From NCBI RefSeq assembly GCF_000422545.1, contig NZ_AULZ01000022.1:1-64000 (forward strand): a stretch of DNA of 64,000 nt, written 5' to 3'. Positions within the stretch are counted from its first letter, which is position 1, and each line of letters begins with the position of its first letter. Below are positions 49,210 to 59,052 of this stretch, piece after piece. The DNA comes from Desulfocurvibacter africanus subsp. africanus DSM 2603 (lineage in GTDB: Bacteria > Desulfobacterota > Desulfovibrionia > Desulfovibrionales > Desulfovibrionaceae). Made by a program: the position numbers and the translations under genes. Under the pieces are notes generated by a model. The model searched no databases, was not told where the DNA came from, and worked only from the letters and a program-made list of their open reading frames with translations.

Positions 49210-50517
49210 TCATGCCCTGTATATCTTGCCTGCCGCCTGGGGATATCTTCCCCTGGTGTCGACGATCACCCGCGCATTCTCCTCGATGAGCTTCCAGTCG
49301 AACCTGTCGTGATCCGTGGCCACGAGCACGAGGTCGTATCCTGCGAGAATTTCAGGGGTGAGCGTCACGCTGCGCATGTCGAAGCTGTACTTGCGCACCT
49401 GGGGCAAGACAGGCACATGTGGGTCCGAGTAATCGACCTGGGCTCCAAGTCCCTGTAGCTTGGCAATAAGCGCCAAGCCTGGCGATTCGCGGGTGTCATC
49501 CACGTTCTTCTTGTAGGCAGCCCCAAGCACGAGGATGCGCGAGCCATTGACGGCCTTTCTGTGCTCGTTGAGAGCAGCCATGATCTTGCCGACCACGTAG
49601 TCGGGCATGGCCGTATTCACTTCGCCGGCTAGTTCAATGAACCTGGTGGTCACGCCATACTCGCGGGCCTTCCAGGTCAGGTAGAACGGGTCGATAGGGA
49701 TGCAGTGCCCGCCAAGCCCTGGACCAGGATAAAAAGGCATGAAACCGAACGGCTTGGTGGCTGCGGCGCGTATGACTTCGAAGATATCCAAGCCCATGCG
49801 CTCGGCCACGATCTTCAGTTCATTGACCAGCGCGATATTCACGGCCCGGAAGGTGTTCTCAAGGATTTTGGTCATTTCCGCAGCCTGGGTCGAACTAACG
49901 GGCACGATAGTCTCAATGACGCTCTGGTAAAGCGCCAGCCCAACCTCAAGGCAGGCGTCGGTCTCGCCGCCGCAAACTTTTGGGATTGTATTCGTGTTGT
50001 ACTTTGGATTGTTCGGATCTTCTCGCTCTGGTGAGAATACGAGGAAAAAGTCTTGGCCAATGGTAAACCCGCGCTCTTCGATCCTCGGGCGCAGCTCCTC
50101 GTGCGTGGTGCCCGGATAGGTCGTGCTCTCCAGCGACAGAACCTGGCCGGTCTTCAGGTGAGGGAGCACGGACAGGAGCGAGTTGATCACGAAAGAGAGG
50201 TCAGGCTCCCGGTGCTCATTGAGCGGAGTGGGCACGCACAAGATGAGGGCGTCAACTTCAGAGGCGCGGGAGTAGTCGGTGGTGGGCACGAATACCCCCT
50301 GGGCACCGGCTGCCTGGAACTGCCTGGCATCGACATGCTCAATGTATGAGCGACCCTCCATGAGGGCGGTGACCTTCTTCTCGTCGATGTCGAAGCCGTA
50401 TACCGTAAAGCCCTTCTGCAGGTAAAGCTTGGCTAACGGCAGGCCAACGTAGCCGAGTCCGACGATGCCGATGCAAGCGGATTTGGCTTGGAGCTTGCGG
50501 AGGAGTTGAATTTTCAT
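49210..50517 (-). CDS. Nucleotide-sugar dehydrogenase (WbpA-like UDP-HexNAc 6-dehydrogenase)
   Basis: 435 residues from the ATG at 50517 ([20 protein letters not shown]). NAD-binding [52 protein letters not shown] and the catalytic Cys in [16 protein letters not shown]. The SPERED-type block suggests UDP-N-acetyl-glucosamine (WbpA) rather than glucose. Oxidises C6 of a UDP-sugar to a uronic acid for polysaccharide. A decayed copy lies at 37375. Together with the 2-epimerase at 56009 it could make UDP-ManNAcA. Confidence 0.9.
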   Translation of the reverse strand: MKIQLLRKLQAKSACIGIVGLGYVGLPLAKLYLQKGFTVYGFDIDEKKVTALMEGRSYIEHVDARQFQAAGAQGVFVPTTDYSRASEVDALILCVPTPLNEHREPDLSFVINSLLSVLPHLKTGQVLSLESTTYPGTTHEELRPRIEERGFTIGQDFFLVFSPEREDPNNPKYNTNTIPKVCGGETDACLEVGLALYQSVIETIVPVSSTQAAEMTKILENTFRAVNIALVNELKIVAERMGLDIFEVIRAAATKPFGFMPFYPGPGLGGHCIPIDPFYLTWKAREYGVTTRFIELAGEVNTAMPDYVVGKIMAALNEHRKAVNGSRILVLGAAYKKNVDDTRESPGLALIAKLQGLGAQVDYSDPHVPVLPQVRKYSFDMRSVTLTPEILAGYDLVLVATDHDRFDWKLIEENARVIVDTRGRYPQAAGKIYRA

Positions 50518-50639
50518 TCTGTCTCGGTTTATTGCGAATGAGATAAAAATTAACATCAAGGTAGAGATAGAGGATAATAGCACAAATTACAGCTTCTGAC
50601 TATTACCTTCGATCTCACAGAGACCCAATTATCTTCTGA

Positions 50640-51260
50640 AGTTTGGCTCAAAGTGGGAGGATATCTACAATCGGCTGGACGCCAGAACCGTTCTGGCTCA
50701 GCTCTCGGCCTGGTTTGAGGACTACAACGAAAACCATCCTCACAGGGATTGCGGTTGAAGTCGCCCAGGCAGTTCATCCGTTCACTGGCAAACGTGGGGT
50801 GTCCGGTTTGGCGTGGGCAACTCCATGCGTGGCGGTCCTTGAGCAGGCGCTTTTGCATTACGGCGCTCCTGAGATCTTCAACACCGACCAGGGAGCCAGT
50901 TTACGAGCCTTGAGTTCACAAGGGCGCTCAGGGCTTCCGGAGTCAGGATCTCCATGGACAGTAAGGGCCGGTGGGTGGACAATGTTATGGTCGAGCGGTT
51001 GTGGCGTTCGCTCAAGTACGAGTGCGTCTACCTGCACGCCTTTGAAACAGGGAGCGAGGTCCGCCAGGGCTAAAAAAATGGCTTGGCTACTACAACGCAA
51101 GCCGTCCCCACCCCAGTCTGGACGGCAGGACCCCCGACGAAGTATGTGTGGAAGCCAAGATGCCTGGACCTGGAAATGCTCTGGCATAGCATCGTCCCGC
51201 CTGGCGGCGTAAACTGTAACTCGGCTACACCCTATTTCCGCCGCCGACCTGTCCAAACAA
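50640..51260 (+). pseudogene. Two decayed IS3-family OrfB fragments
   Basis: First part reads IYNRLDARTVLAQLSAWFED then, after a frameshift, LKSPRQFIRSLANVG (IS3 C-terminus). Second part, from about 50820, reads FNTDQG, then in other frames GRWVDNVMVERLWRSLKYEC and YYNASRPHPSLDGRTPDEV, another IS3 subgroup. Stops and shifts throughout. The rest of 50518-51539 is AT-rich promoter DNA for the 51540 gene. Confidence 0.75.
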
Positions 51261-51539
51261 TCGGGACCACCTCTGAGGCAAGGTGGAGGAGGGCTGAAGA
51301 AGGGGCAAGCTTATAAGTGACGAATAAGGTATCTATGCCTTTCTATCGAAGGCATCTTTCTTAACCTCGGCTTGACATGTCCAGGTCGCCTGCTGTGGAT
51401 CAACTCTTGCAAATGCAGCAGATTAGCTATAACTGTGAATAGAGAATTGAGCAGTTCGATAGTTTTTTAGGCTGTATATTTCTTACCTGCTAATTAATTT
51501 CCAAGGCAATGCTGGCAAATCGGCAGTGAACTAGCATTT

Positions 51540-52631
51540 ATGAAGGTACTTCATATTACTCTATCGTCAGCTCCAGGGGGAGGCCCTGAACATGTGTGGC
51601 AGTTGGTTCGCCAACTGATCACGTTTGGTGTGTGTCCTATGGTTGCTGCTCCGCATGGGGGGCCATACTGGGCTCGCTTTGTGGATACTGTTAAAGAGCA
51701 GCACATGCTGCGCATGCCGGAGCGTAAGTTGTCAGGCATGGCTCTGTTCCGCTTAGTCGACTATGCTCGCAGCAAAGGGGTGGATATCTTACATTCCCAC
51801 GGAAAGGGCGCGGGCTTGTATGGTAGACTGGCTTCCCTCATGACTGGAATTCCGTGCGTGCATACATATCATGGGATTCATATCCAATATAAAGCACCGT
51901 TGAGGCAAATGTACATTCTTCTGGAAAAGCTGCTGGGACGGGTTACGTCCGGGGCGATCGCTGTATCCAGGGGTGAAGGCGAGCAGGTGGGTGAATTGAG
52001 GTTTAGCCCACTGTGGCGTCTCCATGTGGTGCCCAACGGGGTCAAGGTTCCGGATGACATCCAGCCTTACGCCTCACGGGGAGCTTTCCGCGTGGTCCAT
52101 ATTTCGCGTTTTGATCCGGTGCAAAAGAACAGCGAGGCTTTGGCCGGGATCGCCTTGGCGCTCAGGAGGCTGTCGGGCATCGACGATGTGGAGTTCATCC
52201 TCATTGGCGAGGGCGAGCGTCTTGCAAAGCTGAAGGAGGCGGTACGGGCCGCCAATCTGGAGAGACATTTTCGTTTCGAAGGCTTTCAGCCCAACCCGAG
52301 GAGCTATCTGCAAGGGGCGGGCTGCTACCTGTCCACCTCACGCTGGGAGGGAATGCCCTTGGCAGTGCTGGAGGCGATGGCCGAGGGGGTTCCGGTCGTG
52401 GCCTCTGACGTGGTGGGCAATCGTGATGCCGTGGAGCACGGGATGACGGGATTCCTTTTCCCGCTGGATGATCATTCGGCCGCAGCGCGGCAGATCATGG
52501 TCCTGAAATGCGATGGGGCTTTACGGCAGACGATGAGTAAGGCGGCGCATCAGATGGCCCGGGAGCGCTTTAGCCTGGAGCGGATGGCGCGAGAGACCGT
52601 CAAGGTTTACCAGGAGGTTCTGAAAGCGTGA
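51540..52631 (+). CDS. GT4 glycosyltransferase
   Basis: 363 residues. Glycine-rich N-terminal loop SSAPGGGPEHVWQL, ILHSHGKGAGLYGRL, HTYHGIHIQYK, then VVHISRFDPVQKN and the sugar-nucleotide site CYLSTSRWEGMPLAVLEAMA, EGVPVVASDV. Transfers a sugar to a growing glycan or lipid carrier. The only plus-strand glycosyltransferase of the island; its end overlaps the convergent gene by 32 bases. Confidence 0.92.
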   Translation: MKVLHITLSSAPGGGPEHVWQLVRQLITFGVCPMVAAPHGGPYWARFVDTVKEQHMLRMPERKLSGMALFRLVDYARSKGVDILHSHGKGAGLYGRLASLMTGIPCVHTYHGIHIQYKAPLRQMYILLEKLLGRVTSGAIAVSRGEGEQVGELRFSPLWRLHVVPNGVKVPDDIQPYASRGAFRVVHISRFDPVQKNSEALAGIALALRRLSGIDDVEFILIGEGERLAKLKEAVRAANLERHFRFEGFQPNPRSYLQGAGCYLSTSRWEGMPLAVLEAMAEGVPVVASDVVGNRDAVEHGMTGFLFPLDDHSAAARQIMVLKCDGALRQTMSKAAHQMARERFSLERMARETVKVYQEVLKA

Positions 52632-53658
52632 TGGCCGCCAGTCGGGCGCGGGGCTTGCCAATGTTTCCCTTCAAGCCATCCCAGGCTGCGACCAGCACGA
52701 GGCCGATCCTGTCGATCTGCCCCCGCTTGATCCGGTTCAGGATCACGCCCAGGTAGCTGAGCAGCGTGAGGGGCAGCGCGGCGGGGTAGTAATTGCGCAT
52801 GAGCCAAACCCTGTTGCGGAGCGACAGATAATCCACAAGCCGGCTGCGCCTGGGGGTACGGCCATCCCGCGCCCCGGCGGCCCCACTGCTTCCGCCTTCC
52901 TTGTGGAGCACGCGGCTTGCTGGAGCCCAGGCGAGTCCGTACCCGGCCCTGAGAGCGCGCATGCCCCATTCGGCGTCCTCGTAATAGAGGAAATACTCTT
53001 CGGCCAGCAGGCCGATTCCTTCCAGTGTCCCGCGCCTTGCGAGAAGCGAGGCCCCGCATACGTAGGCCATGCCGTTCTCGATGGGCTCGGGATCCCTGGA
53101 GATCACGGCGGAGAGCGGCTTCCCGCCGAGCAGGAAGGCCGTGACGCCCGTCAGAGGCGAAAGGGTACAGCCTCCCGCGCATTGGACCATGTCCGGCTCG
53201 TGCGCATAGCACAGGGTGGAGCCGCAGAAACCGGCATCCTGCCGCTGGTTGAGCCGTGCGCACAGGGCGTCCAGGGCATCGGGCGCAGGCTCGGTGTCAT
53301 TGTTGAGCAGCCAGAACGCTCGGCAACACTCATCCTGCATGGCTAAGCGCAAGCCCACGTTGTTGCCACTGGAGAAACCTCCGTTCTCTCCCAGGGGCAG
53401 TAGGATTTTGCTGGCTTCGGGCAACGGATCTCCCTCGCAATATAGCACGGGGGCAGACCCCCCATGCTTCTGCGCAAGAGTCGTCCAGCCATCCTTTAGA
53501 CGTGCGACTTCTTCTTCGCCCGAGCCATTATCCACAATAATGATGCGCCGAGGAGCGGTCTCAAGCCGCTGAAGGGCCTCCACGCAGATCAGGGTATCGG
53601 CAGCGCCCTTGTAGTTGAGCACGATGACAGCACTGCTACTCGCATTTAGCTCATGCAA
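52600..53658 (-). CDS. GT2 glycosyltransferase (rhamnosyltransferase-like)
   Basis: 352 residues. SSAVIVLNYKGAADTLICVE, IIIVDNGSG, GENGGFSSGNNVGLRLAM and the DxD-type LLNNDTEPAPDALD; later GASLLARR and YEDAEWGMRALRAG, as in GT2 rhamnosyltransferases (RfbF/WbbL-like). Two weak C-terminal hydrophobic stretches. Two bases separate it from the next gene (53660). Confidence 0.88.
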   Translation of the reverse strand: MHELNASSSAVIVLNYKGAADTLICVEALQRLETAPRRIIIVDNGSGEEEVARLKDGWTTLAQKHGGSAPVLYCEGDPLPEASKILLPLGENGGFSSGNNVGLRLAMQDECCRAFWLLNNDTEPAPDALDALCARLNQRQDAGFCGSTLCYAHEPDMVQCAGGCTLSPLTGVTAFLLGGKPLSAVISRDPEPIENGMAYVCGASLLARRGTLEGIGLLAEEYFLYYEDAEWGMRALRAGYGLAWAPASRVLHKEGGSSGAAGARDGRTPRRSRLVDYLSLRNRVWLMRNYYPAALPLTLLSYLGVILNRIKRGQIDRIGLVLVAAWDGLKGNIGKPRARLAAITLSEPPGKP

Positions 53659-53659
53659 A

Positions 53660-54502
53660 TCAGCCTCTCCCCAAATGATACTTTATCCGCTGGCGCAACC
53701 GCCACTCAAGGCGGAGGACCGGCGCGAGAAGCTTCCAGGATAAAAGGCATTCGCGTTGGGCTCTATCTTCACGCAGACGACGACAATCTATGAAGAGCGC
53801 TTCAGTATGTTTCTCGTATAATCGCCGATGTGATCGGAATACAGCCAGAGCGGCTTGATCTCTAGTTTGATCAATTTCCATGCGCGCTGTACGCGACGCT
53901 CCTTTCACGCGGTAATGAAAAAGCACTTCATTGATTCTATGTGCCTGCGCCCCATTGCTTAGCAGGGCCAGCCAGAAAGCATGATCTTCAAGTCCCAGTG
54001 CAAGCGATTCATCGTAGCCGCCTACGGACACCCACTCCTGCTTACGAAAAAGAGCCGTAGCAAAGATCATATTATCCAGCAGCAGTTCCTCGAAGCTGAA
54101 GGGAGGAAGATTCCAACTGCCACTTTTAAGACCGAACATGTCCGCCCGACAGTAGCACACAGCTACTTCTGGATGCATATCCAAGACAGAGACTGCCTTG
54201 GCTAAGTAGCTTGGATCTATTATATCGTCAGCATCAAGTGGTAGTATGTAATCACCAGTTGCATGGATGATGCCTATGTTGCGTGCTGCCGCAGGCCCAT
54301 ACTTCCCATTGGGAGTGGACAGAACTGTTATTCCCTGAGTGCGTAGATCCTCAAGGGTTAGCAATGTCTTAGTATCGGTTGAATGATCATCGACAATAAT
54401 GAGTTCTTTATCTTGATGGGTCTGGGCGAGGGCGCTCTCTACGGCTTCACGTAGGTATACCCCATCATTATGGCAAGGAGTGACAATGGAAACACGGCTC
54501 AT
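53660..54502 (-). CDS. GT2 glycosyltransferase
   Basis: 280 residues. VSIVTPCHNDGVYLREAVES, LIIVDDHSTD, GPAAARNIGIIHATG and the DxD motif in LPLDADDIIDPSYL; the WVSVGGYDESLALGLEDHAF block closes the active site. Sugar specificity unknown. Operon with its neighbours. Confidence 0.9.
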   Translation of the reverse strand: MSRVSIVTPCHNDGVYLREAVESALAQTHQDKELIIVDDHSTDTKTLLTLEDLRTQGITVLSTPNGKYGPAAARNIGIIHATGDYILPLDADDIIDPSYLAKAVSVLDMHPEVAVCYCRADMFGLKSGSWNLPPFSFEELLLDNMIFATALFRKQEWVSVGGYDESLALGLEDHAFWLALLSNGAQAHRINEVLFHYRVKGASRTARMEIDQTRDQAALAVFRSHRRLYEKHTEALFIDCRRLREDRAQRECLLSWKLLAPVLRLEWRLRQRIKYHLGRG

Positions 54503-54516
54503 ATGTAACTCTTGAC

Positions 54517-55809
54517 TTACAGGCGCAGCAGGTAATCATCTTTCATAGTAGCTTGGCTGGTGCCAGTTGCTTCTTGTGACGTACCTTTCATGTGACGCAG
54601 AAGCCTTCGAATCGTGGCTAGGAAGCACCAGGTTCTTGGGGCCACGCGCGCAAGCTTATAGGCGCAAGTCTCGTTCTTGCGGTGGAAGGCCCATATGGCT
54701 GCCCAATGAGCCCCAGTTACTGGCCTGGCTCGGACATGGGCTAAGAGATCTCCGAGACGTGCAGCATTGGAGTACCAGTCGTGATGCGCTTCGGCAAAGG
54801 CTCGGGCCCGAAACCGAGCCTCGGGGAGGCTGTCGAAGTTATCCACATAGAACTGCATGGCTGCGGTCAAATTATCAACCGAAACTCGGCATTGAGGCCA
54901 ATAATACCCATCGGTGCGAGCCCATATCCGATCCACGGGGACGGTACGGCCGCTGTCAGGGGTGACGAACTCATTCATTGGCGGCCAATCCGGTACAATA
55001 AGGGGCAAGCCGCAGGCAAGTGCCTCAACTTGAGTAAGGCCGATTCCTTCTAGCCGTGATGGGTAAACATATACATCACCTAAATGATAGAGGCCAGGTG
55101 CACTCACCTCGCCCTCATGAAGCATAAGTCGGCCGGCAAGAGATAATTCTTGGATGCGAGGTAACGCGCTTGGCAGAGTCTTATGGAGAGGCCATTGGGA
55201 ATGGATTACAAGCCTAGACATTCCTTGTATGTTAGCGAAGGCTTCTAATACCAAATCTGTGCCCTTACGGAGAGGGTCGACTCCGGCGGAGTGAAAAAAA
55301 ACCGGAGCGTCCTTTCCAGTGCAGCCCTCCATGCTGGGCTGAAAGAGGCGTGTATTCGTTCCCCATGGGATATATAAGCAATGAGGATGCCAGTCAAAGG
55401 CGGTGGCGTGACGTTTTGTGTTGCAAATCAAGGCATCGTATAGGGCAAATAAAGGCATCGAGTCTTCGGTGTAGTAGTCAACGTACGCTACGGCAGGCAC
55501 GTTAGCTTCACGCGCCCAGAGCACAGGCGGGAACCACTGCTGTTCATTGAAGATGACGAGTTCTATTCCTTCTCGCAGTAGCCAGGAGTCAAAGTCCTCC
55601 CGAACCATGGATGTTATCCAAGGCAAGGGGGAATGGAGTCCCCACGTGACCTCCGGCGTGTCCCAAGTAGGGTCGCCCTTGGCGTAGCGTTCACCGGAGC
55701 GGGCGTAGATGAAAACCTCATGCCCGGTATGCCGCAGCACATCACGATACTGTCGCGACACATAGGCTGCGCCGCGCTCAAACCAGGTGGTTACAATGCC
55801 TATACGCAT
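54517..55809 (-). CDS. GT4-like glycosyltransferase
   Basis: 430 residues from the ATG at 55809 with GGGAG 8 bases upstream; the earlier ATG at 55857 has no such site. MRIGIVTTWFERGAAYVSRQ, FHSAGVDPLRKGTDLVLEA, VYVYPSRLEGIGLTQVEALA and GLPLIVPDWPPMNEF resemble GT4 enzymes. Member of the island operon. Confidence 0.87.
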   Translation of the reverse strand: MRIGIVTTWFERGAAYVSRQYRDVLRHTGHEVFIYARSGERYAKGDPTWDTPEVTWGLHSPLPWITSMVREDFDSWLLREGIELVIFNEQQWFPPVLWAREANVPAVAYVDYYTEDSMPLFALYDALICNTKRHATAFDWHPHCLYIPWGTNTRLFQPSMEGCTGKDAPVFFHSAGVDPLRKGTDLVLEAFANIQGMSRLVIHSQWPLHKTLPSALPRIQELSLAGRLMLHEGEVSAPGLYHLGDVYVYPSRLEGIGLTQVEALACGLPLIVPDWPPMNEFVTPDSGRTVPVDRIWARTDGYYWPQCRVSVDNLTAAMQFYVDNFDSLPEARFRARAFAEAHHDWYSNAARLGDLLAHVRARPVTGAHWAAIWAFHRKNETCAYKLARVAPRTWCFLATIRRLLRHMKGTSQEATGTSQATMKDDYLLRL

Positions 55810-56008
55810 CGAAGCGCTCCCTGCGTGGTCATTAGTCGGTGGATCAGTGTATTCCAAGATGCGAGACTATCAGCGTAAGTGGTCAAAATTTTGATTCAAA
55901 ATGATGAGGACGCATGTTTTCAAATTTCTGACAAAGAATCCCCTTTGACTGCCCTGATGGTGAACGAAGCCCTCAATAAAGTGAAGTCAGCAAGCTATTA
56001 ACGAACTA

Positions 56009-57133
56009 TCAATAGAAGTAAGTCAACAAGACTTGGGCAATTCGTTTTGCCGCCTGGCCGTCGCCATAGGGGTTGGTACCCGATGACATGTCACGATAAG
56101 CGACTGTGTCAGTAAGGAGAAGCGACACTCCAGCAACAATGTCATTAACTTTGGTACCAACCAGTCTACTGACTCCGGCCTCGACACCTTCGGGTCGTTC
56201 CGTTACTCCACGCATGACAAGAACCGGCTTCTTCAGGGATGGTGCCTCTTCTTGGATTCCACCTGAATCCGTGAGGATAAAATGAGCTGTCTGCATAAGA
56301 AGCACAAACTGACGATAGGAAAGTGGTTCGGTAAGGATCAGGTTCTCTCGATCGCCCAGTATGGAGAAGATCGGCCCCCGTACATTTGGATTGAGGTGAA
56401 CCGGATAGAGGAAGATTACATTAGGGAAATCGTAAGCCAACTGACTTAGGGCTTGGCAGATGTTTTGGAATCCTAAGCCGAAATTCTCGCGCCGGTGTCC
56501 GGTAATGAGCACTATCGGACGTCTTGTTGTGAGAGCGATGGCCACACTGTCTGGCAAACTCGGAGGATTCTCGCGAACCTTATCTGCTGTCCAAAGCAAG
56601 GCGTCAATGACAGTGTTACCTGTTACGTGGATGCGCTCCACGGATACGCCTTCAGCTTGAAGCGTATCGGCAGCACGTGCGGTTGGCGCAAAGTGAAGGC
56701 CGGCTGTCATACCCGCAATGCGGCGATTGACCTCCTCGGGAAAGGGGGCATGAATGTCGCCGCTACGCAGTCCAGCTTCTACATGGCCGCACAAAATGCC
56801 GCGATAAAATGCGCAGAGTGCGGCTACCATCACAGTTGTAGTATCGCCTTGAATGAGGAGTATATCTGGCTGTTCGACACCTAGCAGGCAATCAATGCGC
56901 TCGAACAGTCGAGATGACAGGCCTGCCAAGCTTTGACCTTGAGTCATAACATCCAGATTGACATCGGGCACCAGAGAGAAGTCCGCAAGTATCTGAGCGA
57001 GCATCTCGCGATGCTGTCCAGATACGCATAGTCGTACTCGGAAGCGGTCGGGATAGCGACTCAACTCCTGCACAACAGGGCCCATTTTAACGGCTTCGGG
57101 CCGTGTTCCCACAAGGACAAGAATTTTACGCAT
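56009..57133 (-). CDS. wecB: UDP-N-acetylglucosamine 2-epimerase
   Basis: 374 residues. GTRPEAVKMGPVV, VCVSGQHREML, IQGDTTTVMVAAL, GHVEAGLRSGDIHAPFPEE, HRRENFG and TDSGGIQEEAPSLKKPVLVM are all family hallmarks. Produces UDP-ManNAc from UDP-GlcNAc. With the dehydrogenase at 49210 it can supply UDP-ManNAcA for the polysaccharide. The sequence from here on is clearly more AT-rich. Confidence 0.96.
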   Translation of the reverse strand: MRKILVLVGTRPEAVKMGPVVQELSRYPDRFRVRLCVSGQHREMLAQILADFSLVPDVNLDVMTQGQSLAGLSSRLFERIDCLLGVEQPDILLIQGDTTTVMVAALCAFYRGILCGHVEAGLRSGDIHAPFPEEVNRRIAGMTAGLHFAPTARAADTLQAEGVSVERIHVTGNTVIDALLWTADKVRENPPSLPDSVAIALTTRRPIVLITGHRRENFGLGFQNICQALSQLAYDFPNVIFLYPVHLNPNVRGPIFSILGDRENLILTEPLSYRQFVLLMQTAHFILTDSGGIQEEAPSLKKPVLVMRGVTERPEGVEAGVSRLVGTKVNDIVAGVSLLLTDTVAYRDMSSGTNPYGDGQAAKRIAQVLLTYFY

Positions 57134-57138
57134 TAGGA

Positions 57139-58227
57139 TTACCTTCGAGCATTTGGTAGTAAGTGCGCAAAGTCCTCGCGGAAAGAATAGAAGGATTGCG
57201 GGTAGTAGCAGCGATCGGCATGATTGTCAGGATCAAGTTCGCGGATGGTGAACTGTTCATTTGGTTCAAATGGATATGTTTTATCACGTACTGCCACTTC
57301 TAGAATTTCGCGGTTGGCAAACTTCCCGTAAATATCCTTATGTGCATAGGTATTAAGCTTCATGATCATCTCGTCTATTGTCAGTTGCCATGAAAAATGG
57401 CAACCAGCAATAAAAGGGAATCTACGGCCCTCGTAGCGCCAACGATGGGGTTTAGGACGTTTTTTGTAATATGAAGCGCGTGCGGCCTGTGGAGCCCAGA
57501 AAGTTAGCTCTGTCCATAAGTAGTTCATACGATAAAAAAACTGATGGAGAGGGAGAAGAAGGGCGTCATCCTTCCGAAGCCGTCGTAAGATATAAGGATA
57601 TATATGACTATATATTATCTCATCTGCATCAGCTGCTATGATGATATCATTATCCTCAAGTGAAATTTCTTGAGTGAACCAGTCCCACATAATATCTTCA
57701 TTAGCGTGCATTTGCTTGCCATCATTTGTCTTCGCACAATTGACGGTTTGATGCGAAACATCTGCTGGGATATACACAATTTTACTATGAAACTGCTGAG
57801 GAATTTCTTTAATTAAACTTGGAAAGATAAATTCCCTAGGCTCACCAACCTGCGTTCTATTACATTCTACAATAATAAACTTATCCACGTAAGGATAGCA
57901 CTCAAATAGATTCATTTTAATAAAGGGGATTTCATGGGGAGCATAAAATATCGTTCGGAAATACACTTTATTTTTACATGGCCTCTTTTGCCCAACGGAA
58001 TTGCTTTTATAGTTCAAGTTACTATTAACGGAGAGATATTTCTTTGCGAGATAGCAATTGAGTGGTGTAATACCAGCGTATTTGGCACAATCTTTTAATG
58101 AGCCTTGACCAAAACTGCGGTAGTATTGTTCTACTGCAAAGAGAGTCTTGGGTTCATAGAATAACCGATTGTGCAAACCATTCCACAATCTTTCAAGTTT
58201 GAGACGGAAAAAAGGTTTAGTACTCAT
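57139..58227 (-). CDS. GT17-like glycosyltransferase
   Basis: 362 residues from the ATG at 58227 (MSTKPFFRLKLERL). It contains FRTIFYAPHEIPFIKMNLFE, KFIIVECNRTQVGEPREF, IIIAADADEI (DxD) and YRMNYLW, matching glycosyltransferase family 17 (beta-1,4-N-acetylglucosaminyltransferase type) that is unusual in bacteria but known in some polysaccharide islands. AT-rich composition suggests transfer. Acceptor unknown. Confidence 0.78.
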   Translation of the reverse strand: MSTKPFFRLKLERLWNGLHNRLFYEPKTLFAVEQYYRSFGQGSLKDCAKYAGITPLNCYLAKKYLSVNSNLNYKSNSVGQKRPCKNKVYFRTIFYAPHEIPFIKMNLFECYPYVDKFIIVECNRTQVGEPREFIFPSLIKEIPQQFHSKIVYIPADVSHQTVNCAKTNDGKQMHANEDIMWDWFTQEISLEDNDIIIAADADEIIYSHIYPYILRRLRKDDALLLPLHQFFYRMNYLWTELTFWAPQAARASYYKKRPKPHRWRYEGRRFPFIAGCHFSWQLTIDEMIMKLNTYAHKDIYGKFANREILEVAVRDKTYPFEPNEQFTIRELDPDNHADRCYYPQSFYSFREDFAHLLPNARR

Positions 58228-58266
58228 TGTCAATTATTTCCTGGTAAAAAGTGAGAGAATAAGCCT

Positions 58267-59052
58267 CTATTTCCGAATTGCGCTAACAAATAGATCTGCA
58301 TTGGGACGAAAAGAACGAATAGATATATTCTCAAAACCACCAGCATATGAAAAGAATTCTTCAAGTAATTCTGGTGTTGCATAGAATGTGTGAGTAGGAT
58401 CTTGGTTAGAGGGGTCATTTGAATAACCATCGGGAATGAAAATAGCCAGGATACCACCAGGTTTTAGCATCGACATGGCCTGTCTTATCGCAGTCAAAGG
58501 ACGAGAGGTATGTTCATAGGAATGGCTCCCAGTCACTAAATCAAATGACTGTAGCTTCTCAGGATAGGTATTAGCTAAGCACTCCCAAGAACCGCGTCTC
58601 ATACGTTCACGGCAGTAGCGCCCTTTAGCCCAAACATGATGTCGAAAGCAAATAGCTTCCCCATCAAAAAAAGGATCACAACCATACCATCCTGGGTAAT
58701 CTTCAGGTGGGAAAAGTGGATAGTTCCCAGGGCCTATTTCAAGTATTTTGGAACTTGGCCCTATCGAAGGAAACTGAGCAATAATTGCATGCCGCATAAA
58801 TTTTTGCGGTGGAGAATCAGCCTCAAAGAAGTAATTACCCAAGCGCCTCTTTTGATACAAATAAGCTTTAATAAATCGGCATCCTTTTGAATCAATCCCA
58901 GTCTGCTCTTCGCAGGCCTCTATTGAACGATATCCTTGCCAATTTTTATAGAATTGTTCGATGCTATCAATGACCTTATTGCCGTATCGACTCTCGACGT
59001 AAAAGCCAAAGAGACCATTTTGACTCACAACATGCTTTAGATATTTAAGCAT
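58267..59052 (-). CDS. SAM-dependent methyltransferase
   Basis: 261 residues. LEIGPGNYPLFPPEDYPG is the SAM loop, then LVTGSHSYEHTSRPLTAIRQ and LKPGGILAIFIPDG. Its N-terminal ~70 residues (YGNKVIDSIEQFYKNWQGYR, RSIEACEEQTGID) resemble the start of the GT17-like protein next to it (QYYRSFGQGSLKDCAKYAGI), a shared extension of unknown role. Overlaps the upstream gene by 16 bases. Confidence 0.85.
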   Translation of the reverse strand: MLKYLKHVVSQNGLFGFYVESRYGNKVIDSIEQFYKNWQGYRSIEACEEQTGIDSKGCRFIKAYLYQKRRLGNYFFEADSPPQKFMRHAIIAQFPSIGPSSKILEIGPGNYPLFPPEDYPGWYGCDPFFDGEAICFRHHVWAKGRYCRERMRRGSWECLANTYPEKLQSFDLVTGSHSYEHTSRPLTAIRQAMSMLKPGGILAIFIPDGYSNDPSNQDPTHTFYATPELLEEFFSYAGGFENISIRSFRPNADLFVSAIRK

